Origin: Oscillospiraceae bacterium
Lineage (GTDB): Bacteria; Bacillota; Clostridia; Oscillospirales; Ruminococcaceae
Direction of reading: 5' to 3'
Length of the DNA stretch: 35,223 nt
Assembly: GCA_024404815.1 (NCBI GenBank)
Contig: JAKSPL010000023.1
Span: 1-35,223 of the forward strand
Each line of letters begins with the position of its first letter. Positions within the stretch are counted from its first letter, which is position 1. This document shows, piece after piece, positions 1 through 7,945 of the stretch. The notes under the pieces are model-generated. The model did no database searches, had not been told where the DNA came from, and saw only the letters and a list, made by a program, of their open reading frames with translations. A program made the position numbers and the translations under genes.

Positions 1-72
1 TTTGCTTGCAAACTCGTGGGCTTGCCCTAGCGGTGTCCCCATTACAAATCCATCGTAGATACCCGTTTTCAG
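1..72 (-). other. Possible 5' end of a gene cut by the left edge
   Basis: Minus-strand frame without stops from just after the MATE stop codon to the window edge (24 codons, beginning LKTGIYDGFVMGTPLG). A GGAGG motif inside the last MATE codons lies 9 nt before a CTG at position 72; the first ATG in this frame is ten codons further in and lacks a clear ribosome binding site. CTG starts are rare, so this may be chance. No family is recognised. Confidence 0.15.
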
Positions 73-76
73 AGCA

Positions 77-1426
77 TCATTCCTCCATTTTCAGATGCTT
101 ACACCACACGTTCGAACGGTAGAAACAGTACGACAATATCGTGCCGATCGTCCAGCTCAGCGGCCATGCCAGCCAGATTCCCGTCGCGCCGTAAAAATTC
201 CGCAGAATCCACGCAAGCAATACGCGCAGCACCAAGTCCGCAAGCGTCGCCGTCATAAAACAGCCCATACTGCCGCTGCCGCGAAGTATCCCATCTGCTA
301 CGATTTTAATGCATATGACCGCATAAAACGGCGACACGATCCGCAGAAAATTCATGCCCGTTTTCAGCGCAAGCTGACTGCTGTCCGCGTCCATGAACAG
401 CTGCAAAAGCCATCGCCCTGCCAGCAGATACGCCGCGGTGAACACGATTGCCGTCCCCCACGCCATCAGTACACCTGCACGAAACCCTTTCCGCACACGT
501 TCCGGTTCGCCTGCGCCGAGGTTCTGTCCCGTAAAGCTGGACATTCCGCTGCTCATGTTCGTAAAGCACGTTAATACGAAAGTATTCAGCTTTATCGCCG
601 CAGAATAGCCTGCGATGACCGACGAACCGAACGCATTGACAAACCGCTGCACGAACAAATTTCCAACCGAGATAAAACTCTGCTGCAAAATGCTCGGAAT
701 CGAAATCACTGCGATATCGCGGAAATCACGCCACGTAAACCACGCAGCTGCACCGTTTTTCGGGATCACTCGCATTCGTTTCCGCAGGACGATGAGCGAC
801 AGGACACAAGCCGCCGCCTGCGCGATCAGCGTTGCCCACGCACAGCCTGCCACACCCTGACGGAGTCCCAGCACAAACACCAAGTCCAGCACAATATTGC
901 CAAGCGAGGAGAAAATCAGCAGATACAGCGGCGTTTTGCTATCGCCAAGACTGCTGAATAATCCCGTAATTACGTTGTAAAGATGTACAAACACAAAGCC
1001 TGCCGTGTAAATTTTCAGATACAGGCTGCCGTCTGCGAAAATGTTTTCGGGCGTTTCGACCAGCGTCATCAGCCACTTACTCGCCAGCACACCGCCGACC
1101 GACAACAAAAACGAGATTGCAAATCCGCTCAGAATCGCCGTAGATACGCAGGAATGCACTCTCTGATACGCTTTTGAGCCATAGAGTCGGGCAAGCACCA
1201 CGCTGCACCCGATCTGCGAACCGATTGCTACCGCCATAAACAGCATCGTAATCGGATAACTCGCGCCGATCGCCGCCAGCGCATCTTCTCCGACATATTT
1301 GCCTGCAATCGCACTGTCAGCGATGCTGTATAGCTGCTGAAAAAACACACTCAGAAACAACGGCAGCGTGAACCGAATCAATACGCTGCCGGGATTCCCC
1401 TGCGTTAAGTCTTTTGCCGAGGACAT
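77..1426 (-). CDS. MATE family multidrug/cation antiporter
   Basis: Integral membrane exporter of the MATE family, which moves cationic drugs, dyes or metabolites out of the cell in exchange for Na+ or H+. The 449-residue length and the regular run of about 12 hydrophobic segments in two similar halves fit the family. The N-terminus (DLTQGNPGSVLIRFTLPLFLSVFFQQLYSI) has the TxGsp..lI..f.lP....n..qqlY pattern typical of Clostridial MATE proteins. The ATG at 1426 follows an AGGA about 13 nt upstream, a rather long spacing; no better start is visible. A sigma-A promoter lies about 310 nt upstream at 1744-1772 (-), and the leader between them carries an intrinsic terminator and a dispersed repeat copy, so expression may be attenuated. 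Substrate cannot be told from sequence. Confidence 0.93.
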   Translation of the reverse strand: MSSAKDLTQGNPGSVLIRFTLPLFLSVFFQQLYSIADSAIAGKYVGEDALAAIGASYPITMLFMAVAIGSQIGCSVVLARLYGSKAYQRVHSCVSTAILSGFAISFLLSVGGVLASKWLMTLVETPENIFADGSLYLKIYTAGFVFVHLYNVITGLFSSLGDSKTPLYLLIFSSLGNIVLDLVFVLGLRQGVAGCAWATLIAQAAACVLSLIVLRKRMRVIPKNGAAAWFTWRDFRDIAVISIPSILQQSFISVGNLFVQRFVNAFGSSVIAGYSAAIKLNTFVLTCFTNMSSGMSSFTGQNLGAGEPERVRKGFRAGVLMAWGTAIVFTAAYLLAGRWLLQLFMDADSSQLALKTGMNFLRIVSPFYAVICIKIVADGILRGSGSMGCFMTATLADLVLRVLLAWILRNFYGATGIWLAWPLSWTIGTILSYCFYRSNVWCKHLKMEE

Positions 1427-1462
1427 GAAATGATCTGCTTCCTTTCTACCTTTCTAATAGTG

Positions 1463-1580
1463 CTTTGTGGGGGACACTGTCCCCCACACCCCCTGCCAAA
1501 GGGATACTATCCCTTTGGAATCCCATTTTTGCACGAATAATAACATAGTATGGGCGAAGAAAATGGGAGTTCTCCGCACG
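1463..1580 (+). repeat. Dispersed multi-hairpin repeat, copy A
   Basis: Hairpin 1 at 1466-1488 (TGTGGGGGAC/GTCCCCCACA), hairpin 2 at 1496-1518 (AAAGGGATACTATCCCTTT core), then GGAATCCCAT and a third hairpin at about 1554-1577. It lies in the MATE leader. The first 85 bp are almost identical to copy E (24833-24980). The third hairpin is in inverted orientation relative to copies E and F. Confidence 0.9.
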
Positions 1581-1628
1581 TATATTATAATAGTATCCCC
1601 TTTCCAACCGAAAAAGCCCAGAAAAAAA

Positions 1629-1647
1629 GCAGGGTACGAAACCCTGC
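1629..1647 (-). terminator. Intrinsic terminator inside the MATE leader
   Basis: On the minus strand GCAGGGT, loop TTCGT, ACCCTGC, followed directly by seven T. It lies between the MATE promoter (1744-1772) and the MATE start (1426), so it would stop most transcripts before the gene unless relieved. No obvious antiterminator arm is seen upstream. Confidence 0.8.
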
Positions 1648-1663
1648 TGCCAGATAAAAGAAA

Positions 1664-1726
1664 TCAAATCATAGTGTGTAGAACAAAAGAAAGGAGACAA
1701 CAAAACGAGTGAAAATAACATAACAT
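1664..1726 (-). CDS. Possible leader peptide upstream of the MATE gene (20 aa)
   Basis: A 20-codon ORF (MLCYFHSFCCLLSFVLHTMI) begins five bases after a GGTGAT motif near the predicted transcript start and ends 16 nt before the stem of the terminator at 1629-1647. This spacing is what ribosome-mediated attenuation requires, as known for leader peptides of antibiotic-resistance genes. The ribosome site is weak and there is no homology evidence, so the call is tentative. A longer overlapping frame (97 codons, 1446-1739) runs through the terminator and repeat and is probably not a gene. Confidence 0.25.
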   Translation of the reverse strand: MLCYFHSFCCLLSFVLHTMI

Positions 1727-1743
1727 TATTTATCACCACGCTT

Positions 1744-1772
1744 ATTATACATCATGTCAGGCCAATCGTCAA
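1744..1772 (-). promoter_or_regulatory. Sigma-A promoter reading toward the MATE gene
   Basis: Minus strand: -35 TTGACG (1767-1772), 17-bp spacer, -10 TATAAT (1744-1749). Predicted transcript start near 1737, about 310 nt before the MATE start codon. Confidence 0.8.
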
Positions 1773-1928
1773 CCGTTTTTGAAGATTTTCAATTCGAAAA
1801 ACAGGATTTTCGTCAAAATGCACAACAGAATTTGTGAAATATGGTCAGCTTTTCGGTCATCATAGGTGCATCTTCTTCGTGCGGCAAAAACTCCCACGTA
1901 AAATTCGCGTAAAAATCGCGCAAATGAC

Positions 1929-1957
1929 TTTACAAGCCTGTCGTTTTGTGTTATAAT
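1929..1957 (+). promoter_or_regulatory. Sigma-A promoter of the PFOR gene
   Basis: -35 TTTACA (1929-1934), 17-bp spacer, -10 TATAAT (1952-1957). Predicted start near 1964, giving an 80-nt leader that includes the 12-codon ORF at 1991-2029. About 155 bp of AT-rich DNA separates this promoter from the divergent MATE promoter; I see nothing else in that stretch. Confidence 0.8.
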
Positions 1958-1990
1958 AGATTCGTGAAATTCTGCGCGGAGGGTATTGCT

Positions 1991-2029
1991 ATGCCTGCAC
2001 GCGGATTCCCATTATACTATATCTTCTAA
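1991..2029 (+). CDS. Leader peptide ORF upstream of PFOR (12 aa)
   Basis: ATG at 1991 follows a strong GGAGGG ribosome site (1978-1983) with 7-nt spacing and encodes MPARGFPLYYIF. Its TAA stop (2027-2029) overlaps the PFOR Shine-Dalgarno (TAAGGAGG, 2027-2034), so a ribosome ending here sits on the PFOR initiation region. This suggests translational coupling or leader-peptide control. The peptide is not recognised; conservation is untested. Confidence 0.5.
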   Translation: MPARGFPLYYIF

Positions 2030-2043
2030 GGAGGAACATTCCT

Positions 2044-5000
2044 ATGGCAATCGTTCGTAAGAAGAAGACGATGGACGGCAACAATGCTGCTGCTTATGTG
2101 TCCTACGCCTTCACGGAAGTCGCGGGTATCTACCCGATCACGCCTTCCAGCCCGATGGCTGACTATGTTGACCAGTGGGCAGCTCAGGGGCAGAAGAATA
2201 TCTTCGGCACCACTGTTAAGGTTCAGGAGATGCAGTCCGAAGCCGGTGCAGCAGGTACCGTTCACGGCTCCCTGAACGCAGGTGCTCTCACCACTACCTA
2301 CACCGCATCTCAGGGCCTGCTCCTGATGATTCCGAATATGTACAAAATCGCAGGCGAGCTGCTCCCCACAGTTTTCCATGTTTCCGCTCGCTGCGTCGCT
2401 TCTCATGCACTGAATATCTTCGGCGATCACTCCGACGTTTATGCCTGCCGTCAGACCGGTTTCGCTATGCTCGCTGAAACCAACCCGCAGGAAGTTATGG
2501 ACCTCTCTGCTGTTGCACACCTCGCTGCAATCAAGAGCCGCGTTCCGTTCATCAACTTCTTCGACGGCTTCCGTACCTCCCACGAAATCCAGAAGATCCA
2601 GGTCTGGGATTATGAAGACCTCAAGGAAATGTGCGATATGGATGCTGTTAAGGCATTCCGTGACCGCGCTCTGAATCCTGAGCAGCCGACCATGCGTGGT
2701 TCTCACGAAAACGGCGATATCTTCTTCCAGCACCGTGAAGCTTGCAACTCCTACTACAATGCTGTTCCCGGCATCGTTGAGGAATACATGGACAAAGTCA
2801 ATGCAAAGCTCGGCACTGACTACAAGCTCTTCAACTACTACGGCGCAGCTGATGCTGACCGTGTTATCGTTGCTATGGGTTCTATCTGCGACGTTGCAGA
2901 AGAAGTCATCGACTACATGAACGCAAACGGCAATAAGGTCGGTATCGTCAAGGTTCGCCTGTTCCGTCCGTTCTCTGCTGAAAAGCTCGTTGCTGCGATC
3001 CCTGCAACCGCTAAGAAGATCGCTGTCCTCGACAGAACCAAGGAACCCGGCTCCCTCGGCGAACCGCTGTTCCTCGATGTTGTTGCTTCTCTCGCAGCAG
3101 CAGGCAAGTCCGATGTTAAGGTCATCGGCGGCCGCTACGGTCTGGGCTCCAAGGATACTCCTCCTGCAAGCGTCTTCGCAGTATACGATGAGCTGGCAAA
3201 GGATGCTCCGAAGGCTCAGTTCACCATCGGTATCAACGATGATGTTACCTGCCTCTCTCTCGAAGAGAAGGAAGCTCCCAACACCGCAGCAGAAGGCACC
3301 ATCGAGTGCAAGTTCTGGGGTCTCGGCGGCGACGGTACTGTCGGCGCAAACAAGGACTCCATCAAAATCATCGGCGACCACACCGATAAGTTCGTTCAGG
3401 CTTACTTCCAGTACGACTCCAAGAAGACCGGCGGTATCACCATCTCGCACCTGCGTTTCGGTGACAAGCCCATCAAGAGCCCGTACTACATCAATAAGGC
3501 TGACTTCGTCGCTTGCCACAACCCGTCTTACATCCTCAAGGGCTATAAGATGGTCAACGACGTTAAGCCGGGCGGCGTCTTCCTCATCAACTGCCAGTGG
3601 GATGCTGCTGAGATCGGCAACTACCTGAATGCTGAAACCAAGCGTTACATCGCTAAGAACAACATTCAGCTCTACCTCGTAAACGCGATCGACCTCGCTG
3701 CAAAGATCGGTCTGGGCAAGAGAACCAACACCGTTCTGCAGTCCGCATTCTTCTCCCTGTCCAAGGTTCTTCCTGAGGCTGAGGCTATCGGCTACATGAA
3801 GGAAAAGGCTCAGAAGTTCATGAAGAAGGGTATCGAGATCGTTCAGATGAACGAGGCTGCTATCGACGCAGGTGCTACCGCTTACGTCAAGGTTGAGATC
3901 CCTGCTGACTGGGCAAATGCGACCGATGCTGCTTGCGAATGCAACACCAAGGGCGCAGAAAAGCTCGTCAAGATGGTCAACGGCATCATGAATCCTGTTG
4001 GCAAGATGGACGGCGACTCCCTGCCGGTTTCCGCATTCACCGATCACGTTGACGGTACCTTCGAACAGGGTGCTGCTGCTTACGAAAAGCGTGGCGTTGC
4101 TGTTATGGTTCCTGAGTGGAATGCTGACACCTGTGCAAAGTGCAACCGCTGCGCATTTGTCTGCCCGCACGCTACCATTCGTCCGTTCGCTCTGACAGAA
4201 GCTGAGGCTGCTGCTGCTCCGGAAGTTACCAAGTTTGCTCCGAAGCCCATCGTCAAGACCGAATACAAGTACACGCTCGCAGTTTCCGCTATGGACTGCA
4301 TGGGCTGCGGCGTCTGCGTAGGCGTCTGCCCGACCAACTCCCTCAAGATGGTTTCCAGAGAATCTCAGGAAGCTCAGCAGGCTGCATTCGACTACTGTGT
4401 CGAAAAGGTTGCAGAGAAGGCTGACGTTGCTACCAACGCTACCCTCATCTCCAGCCAGTTCAAGAAGCCGCTGCTCGAATTCTCCGGCTCCTGCGCAGGT
4501 TGTGCAGAAACCTCTTACGCTCGTCTGATCACTCAGCTGTTCGGTTCCAGAATGTACATCTCCAACGCTACCGGCTGTTCTTCCATCTGGGGCGGTCCTG
4601 CTGCAACTTCTCCGTACACCACCGATGCAAACGGCAGAGGTCCTGCATGGGCAAACTCCCTGTTCGAAGATAACGCTGAACACGGTCTGGGTATGTACCT
4701 CGGTCAGAAGGCTATTCGTGACCGCCTGATCGAAAAGGTTCAGAACGTTCTGGCTTCTGACTGCGCTTCTGCTGAGCTGAAGGCTGCTGCACAGGCTTAC
4801 CTCGATACCGTTGAAGATGGCGAAAAGAACGCAGCTGCTTCCGAAGCTCTCATCGCTGAGATCGCAAAGGTCGCTGATAAGTGCGACAACTGCGCTGACA
4901 TCTATGCAAACCGCAACTACCTCTCCAAGAAGTCCGTTTGGATCTTCGGCGGCGACGGTTGGGCATATGATATCGGTTTCGGCGGTCTCGACCACGTTCT

Positions 5001-5574
5001 CGCTTCCGGCGAAGACATCAACATCATGGTCTTCGATACCGAAGTTTACTCCAACACCGGTGGTCAGGCTTCTAAGTCCTCCAACATCGGTCAGGTCGCA
5101 CAGTTCGCTTCTGCCGGTAAGGCAATCGCTAAGAAGCGTCTGGCTGACATCGCTATGAGCTATGGTTACATCTATGTCGCTCAGATCGCTATGGGCGCAG
5201 ACATGAACCAGACCCTCAAGGCAATCAAGGAAGCTGAAGCTTACCACGGCCCGTCCCTCATCATCGGCTATGCTCCGTGCGAAATGCACAGCATCAAGGG
5301 CGGTATGCAGAACTGCCAGTCCGAAATGAAGAAGGCTGTCGACTGCGGCTACTGGAACAACTTCCGTTATGATCCGCGTCTGGCTGACGAGGGCAAGAAC
5401 CCGTTCACCCTCGACTCCAAGGCTCCGACCGAGTCTTATCAGGACTTCATCATGAACGAAGCTCGTTACTCCGCTCTGACTCGTTCCTTCCCTGAGCGTG
5501 CAAAAGAATTGTTCGCACAGGCTGAGGATACCGCTAACAAGCGTTACAACCAGCTCGTTGAACTCGCTAAATAA
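2044..5574 (+). CDS. nifJ: Pyruvate:ferredoxin (flavodoxin) oxidoreductase, single-chain
   Basis: Cytoplasmic enzyme that oxidises pyruvate with CoA to acetyl-CoA and CO2 and reduces ferredoxin, the central step of fermentation in anaerobic Clostridia. At 1176 residues it is the full homodimer-type fusion. The N-terminus has the pyruvate-binding YPITPSSPMA motif. Two 4Fe-4S motifs are visible: CAKCNRCAFVCP (C697, C700, C703, C707) and CMGCGVCVGVCP (C752, C755, C758, C762). A CAGC motif near residue 817 and the TPP-binding GDGWAYDIGFGG (about 970) and YSNTGGQASKSS (from 1002) complete the catalytic domain. Start ATG 2044 follows AAGGAGG. Codons are strongly biased, as expected for a highly expressed gene; this bias also opens a long spurious frame on the other strand. 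It is monocistronic, with its own promoter and a perfect terminator at 5591-5630. Confidence 0.98.
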   Translation: MAIVRKKKTMDGNNAAAYVSYAFTEVAGIYPITPSSPMADYVDQWAAQGQKNIFGTTVKVQEMQSEAGAAGTVHGSLNAGALTTTYTASQGLLLMIPNMYKIAGELLPTVFHVSARCVASHALNIFGDHSDVYACRQTGFAMLAETNPQEVMDLSAVAHLAAIKSRVPFINFFDGFRTSHEIQKIQVWDYEDLKEMCDMDAVKAFRDRALNPEQPTMRGSHENGDIFFQHREACNSYYNAVPGIVEEYMDKVNAKLGTDYKLFNYYGAADADRVIVAMGSICDVAEEVIDYMNANGNKVGIVKVRLFRPFSAEKLVAAIPATAKKIAVLDRTKEPGSLGEPLFLDVVASLAAAGKSDVKVIGGRYGLGSKDTPPASVFAVYDELAKDAPKAQFTIGINDDVTCLSLEEKEAPNTAAEGTIECKFWGLGGDGTVGANKDSIKIIGDHTDKFVQAYFQYDSKKTGGITISHLRFGDKPIKSPYYINKADFVACHNPSYILKGYKMVNDVKPGGVFLINCQWDAAEIGNYLNAETKRYIAKNNIQLYLVNAIDLAAKIGLGKRTNTVLQSAFFSLSKVLPEAEAIGYMKEKAQKFMKKGIEIVQMNEAAIDAGATAYVKVEIPADWANATDAACECNTKGAEKLVKMVNGIMNPVGKMDGDSLPVSAFTDHVDGTFEQGAAAYEKRGVAVMVPEWNADTCAKCNRCAFVCPHATIRPFALTEAEAAAAPEVTKFAPKPIVKTEYKYTLAVSAMDCMGCGVCVGVCPTNSLKMVSRESQEAQQAAFDYCVEKVAEKADVATNATLISSQFKKPLLEFSGSCAGCAETSYARLITQLFGSRMYISNATGCSSIWGGPAATSPYTTDANGRGPAWANSLFEDNAEHGLGMYLGQKAIRDRLIEKVQNVLASDCASAELKAAAQAYLDTVEDGEKNAAASEALIAEIAKVADKCDNCADIYANRNYLSKKSVWIFGGDGWAYDIGFGGLDHVLASGEDINIMVFDTEVYSNTGGQASKSSNIGQVAQFASAGKAIAKKRLADIAMSYGYIYVAQIAMGADMNQTLKAIKEAEAYHGPSLIIGYAPCEMHSIKGGMQNCQSEMKKAVDCGYWNNFRYDPRLADEGKNPFTLDSKAPTESYQDFIMNEARYSALTRSFPERAKELFAQAEDTANKRYNQLVELAK

Positions 5575-5590
5575 TTGCTGAGTGAATTAC

Positions 5591-5630
5591 AAAACCTCCG
5601 CATGGTCCGTGATACCATGCGGAGGTTTTT
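5591..5630 (+). terminator. Rho-independent terminator of PFOR
   Basis: Perfect 15-bp stem (AAAACCTCCGCATGG and its complement) with a 9-nt loop and T run, 16 nt after the PFOR stop. The A run on the left makes it potentially bidirectional. Confidence 0.93.
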
Positions 5631-5649
5631 GCATTTTATCTTCCCACAT

Positions 5650-5722
5650 AATGGGATTCCAAAGGGATCCCTTTGGCAGGGGACGCTCACGTTTCGCTTT
5701 GCAAAACGTGAGCGTCCCCCAA
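5650..5722 (-). repeat. Dispersed multi-hairpin repeat, copy B
   Basis: Inverted copy. On the + strand: ATGGGATTCC, then hairpin 2 as a perfect 18-bp palindrome CCAAAGGGATCCCTTTGG (5659-5676), then hairpin 1 (5679-5719) with an unusually long perfect 16-bp stem beginning GGGGACGCTCACG. It lies between the PFOR terminator and the HtrA stop and may double as a terminator for the HtrA gene. Confidence 0.88.
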
Positions 5723-5737
5723 AATCCCGTTGCTGAA

Positions 5738-7417
5738 TCAGTTAGAAGCAACATTCTCAGTCGGCTGTTTCTCCTGCAATGTGACGGAGAAATCAATGTC
5801 CTGATTATAGCGGGCGACTGTTACCGTAATGGTATCGCCTGCTTTGAACGTATTCTTGATACTGTTGAGTTCTTCGTAGGTAGTGATCGTTTCGCCGTTG
5901 ATCGCAATGATAATATCGTTGACCTGAATACCTGCCAGATCTGCTGCGCCGCCGGGTACGACCTCAACAACAGATACACCGATCGGCAGACCGTACTGCT
6001 GAGAAGCCGTTTCGGTAACATCATAACCGCTGATACCGAGCAGAGGCTTTCCGCGAACAAAGCCGAAGCTGATCAGATCGTCAACGATCTGTTTTGCGTG
6101 GCTCATCGGAATCGCAAAGCACACGCCCTCGATACTCGCTTCGCCATAGTAGCTGCTGCTGAGTTTTGCCGAGTTGATGCCGATGACCTGACCAAAGCTG
6201 TTGATCAGCGGACCGCCCGAGTTGCCTGCGTTAATGGCAGTATCGGTCTGGATCAGACGCATGGTCGATTCATTGATGGTCATTTCACGGTCAAGCGCGG
6301 AAACGATACCCGTTGAAACAGAGCCGAACAAATCGAAGCCGAGCGGGTTGCCGATGGCAACGACCAATTCTCCGACACGCAGTTCATCACTGCTGCCGAA
6401 TTCTGCCGTGACAAGCTTCTGGTCGGTGTCGATTTTCAGAACGGCAAGGTCCTCCTCGACATCGTAACCGATCACTTCCGCTTCAAACTGCGTTTCACCT
6501 TCATAGCACTGGTCATTCAGAACGACCTGCACCTTTTTTGCGAGTCCGCACTTGTACTGGCTTTCGTTGTCATAAATAACATGGGCATTGGTGACGATAT
6601 AGCCGTCCTCGTTCATAATGATGCCCGTACCTGTGCCTGTCATTTCCTTCTCATAGGGTTCGGTCATTCCAAAGCCCCACATCGAAAAGCTCTGTCCCTG
6701 TCCGACAAACGTGGACGATACGCCGACACTCGAAGGCATGACCTTATCGACAATATCGGGAATGCTCATCGCGCCCTCACGAGCCGCAAGCTGGATCCAG
6801 TCCTGTGCGACACCCGTCGGTTCGGTTTTGGGCTTTTCTTCTTTTTTGGAGTCCTTTTCGTCATCGTCAAGAGAGGGTGTTTCCTCGCCTGTCTTTTCGG
6901 ATTCGGTAACTTTGTTGTCGTGTCCGAAGAACTTGCGGAACGATTCATTTTCCGATGCAAACTGGTAGCACTGGATCGAAGTATAGCAAAGGAGCGCAAC
7001 ACAGGCGAAAATCGCAAGTGCTTTCAGTCCCTTGTGAGATTTCTTCGGGGGATTCGGAGATTCGGGGGAATTATAATAACTGCCGCCGTCGGGGGGATAG
7101 TTTCCGCCGCCGCCGTTGTTCGGAATGCCGCGCTGATTATAGTAGTGGTTTTCCACAGGAGAAGGATAGCCGCTTCTCGGAGAATAATAGCTGCCCGACT
7201 GCGGCGGAACCGCATTGGTGATCGGCGGCTGAACGGGCGGCTGCGGCATAGGCTGCGGTGTCGGCTGAGAAATCGGGGGCGCGGAAAAAGGATCGCTCAG
7301 GTTCTCAGGAACTTGCGGCTCCTGCGGGATCGGCGGCTCACTTGGAATGGTTGGTTCAGAAATATCCGACGAAGAGTCCTCTCCGCCGAAGTTGTTCAGT
7401 TCGTCATCGAACGACAT
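5738..7417 (-). CDS. HtrA/DegP-type membrane-anchored serine protease with PDZ domain
   Basis: Envelope quality-control protease of family S1C that degrades misfolded exported proteins. The 559-residue chain starts with a cytoplasmic Pro/Ser/Tyr/Asn-rich region (about 1-125), one membrane helix (about 130-150, LKALAIFACVALLCY), an acidic-basic linker, and a trypsin-like domain with the triad His279 (VTNAHV), Asp323 (EEDLAVLKID) and Ser400 (NAGNSGGPL). A PDZ domain follows (about 460-550, VVEVVPGGAADLAGIQVNDII). ATG 7417 was chosen because AGAGGTG precedes it; an upstream in-frame ATG at 7492 lies in the promoter region. The long proline-rich N-terminal tail is typical of Gram-positive HtrA/YkdA/YvtA proteins but longer than most. 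A TATAAT at 7467-7472 (-) could be the -10, with a poor -35. Confidence 0.95.
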   Translation of the reverse strand: MSFDDELNNFGGEDSSSDISEPTIPSEPPIPQEPQVPENLSDPFSAPPISQPTPQPMPQPPVQPPITNAVPPQSGSYYSPRSGYPSPVENHYYNQRGIPNNGGGGNYPPDGGSYYNSPESPNPPKKSHKGLKALAIFACVALLCYTSIQCYQFASENESFRKFFGHDNKVTESEKTGEETPSLDDDEKDSKKEEKPKTEPTGVAQDWIQLAAREGAMSIPDIVDKVMPSSVGVSSTFVGQGQSFSMWGFGMTEPYEKEMTGTGTGIIMNEDGYIVTNAHVIYDNESQYKCGLAKKVQVVLNDQCYEGETQFEAEVIGYDVEEDLAVLKIDTDQKLVTAEFGSSDELRVGELVVAIGNPLGFDLFGSVSTGIVSALDREMTINESTMRLIQTDTAINAGNSGGPLINSFGQVIGINSAKLSSSYYGEASIEGVCFAIPMSHAKQIVDDLISFGFVRGKPLLGISGYDVTETASQQYGLPIGVSVVEVVPGGAADLAGIQVNDIIIAINGETITTYEELNSIKNTFKAGDTITVTVARYNQDIDFSVTLQEKQPTENVASN

Positions 7418-7878
7418 AAAAATGCACCTCTTTCTTTTGTTTACGGGAATTTGCTGTATGCTATTTATTATACGCAGTTTTGTGAAAATCATATGATGAA
7501 AACCGCAAAAAGCCGTAAAAGCAAATAAATTTCAGCAAGCCGACGAAAATCACCTGCCATTTTTTTACAGCTTTCACAAGTTCGTTTCAAAAAGATACAA
7601 TAGCGGACAAACTGCTGTATATTTCGTCGCTTTCTTTTACAATCATAAGAAAATCTTCATATTTACGTAAAATCTGCCACATAGCTTTCAGTTCTCTTTC
7701 AAAACACTTTCACAGAACATTCACACGCATCCGTTAAGATATACTTGTACACGGGGGCAGGAACCGAGTGATCGCTCCGCCCTCTGCTGTACACCAAACA
7801 TGACAACTTCCAATCCCCCCTCTCTTTTTTCCTGCTGTGAAGCATACACCCCATGCTTCCTATACTTCCAAACCCCAA
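7418..7878. other. Intergenic region upstream of the HtrA gene
   Basis: About 460 bp without a convincing gene. It contains a minus-strand TATAAT (7467-7472) and, over its -35 region, the perfect palindrome ATCATATGAT (7488-7497), a possible regulator site. The stretch 7500-7740 is AT-rich with TTCACA repeats (about 7705-7727). Around 7748-7789 an imperfect inverted repeat bounded by TGTACA on both sides encloses a GC-rich segment that could fold, but I cannot assign it. The open frame on the minus strand at 7699-7992 has no family features. Confidence 0.4.
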
Positions 7879-7931
7879 AAAAGCAGACGGCACATCGTTT
7901 CTCACCCCTGAGCGATGTGCCGTCTGCTTTT
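7879..7931 (-). terminator. Terminator of the SGNH hydrolase gene (bidirectional)
   Basis: Perfect 19-bp stem (AAAAGCAGACGGCACATCG with its complement) around a 15-nt loop, with A and T tracts on both sides, 15 bp after the hydrolase stop codon. Confidence 0.92.
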
Positions 7932-7945
7932 CTTTTGTAATCTGA

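Noticed and set aside
1446-1739. 97-codon minus-strand frame whose end (AKMGFQRDSIPLAGGVGDSVPHK) resembles frames at 24661-24999 and 33379 onward
   Set aside because: The shared peptide is only the translation of the dispersed hairpin repeat; it appears in whatever frame happens to be open there.
2026-5289. 1087-codon open frame antisense to PFOR
   Set aside because: It mirrors the biased codons of nifJ on the other strand, has no family motifs and no ribosome site. PFOR is certain.
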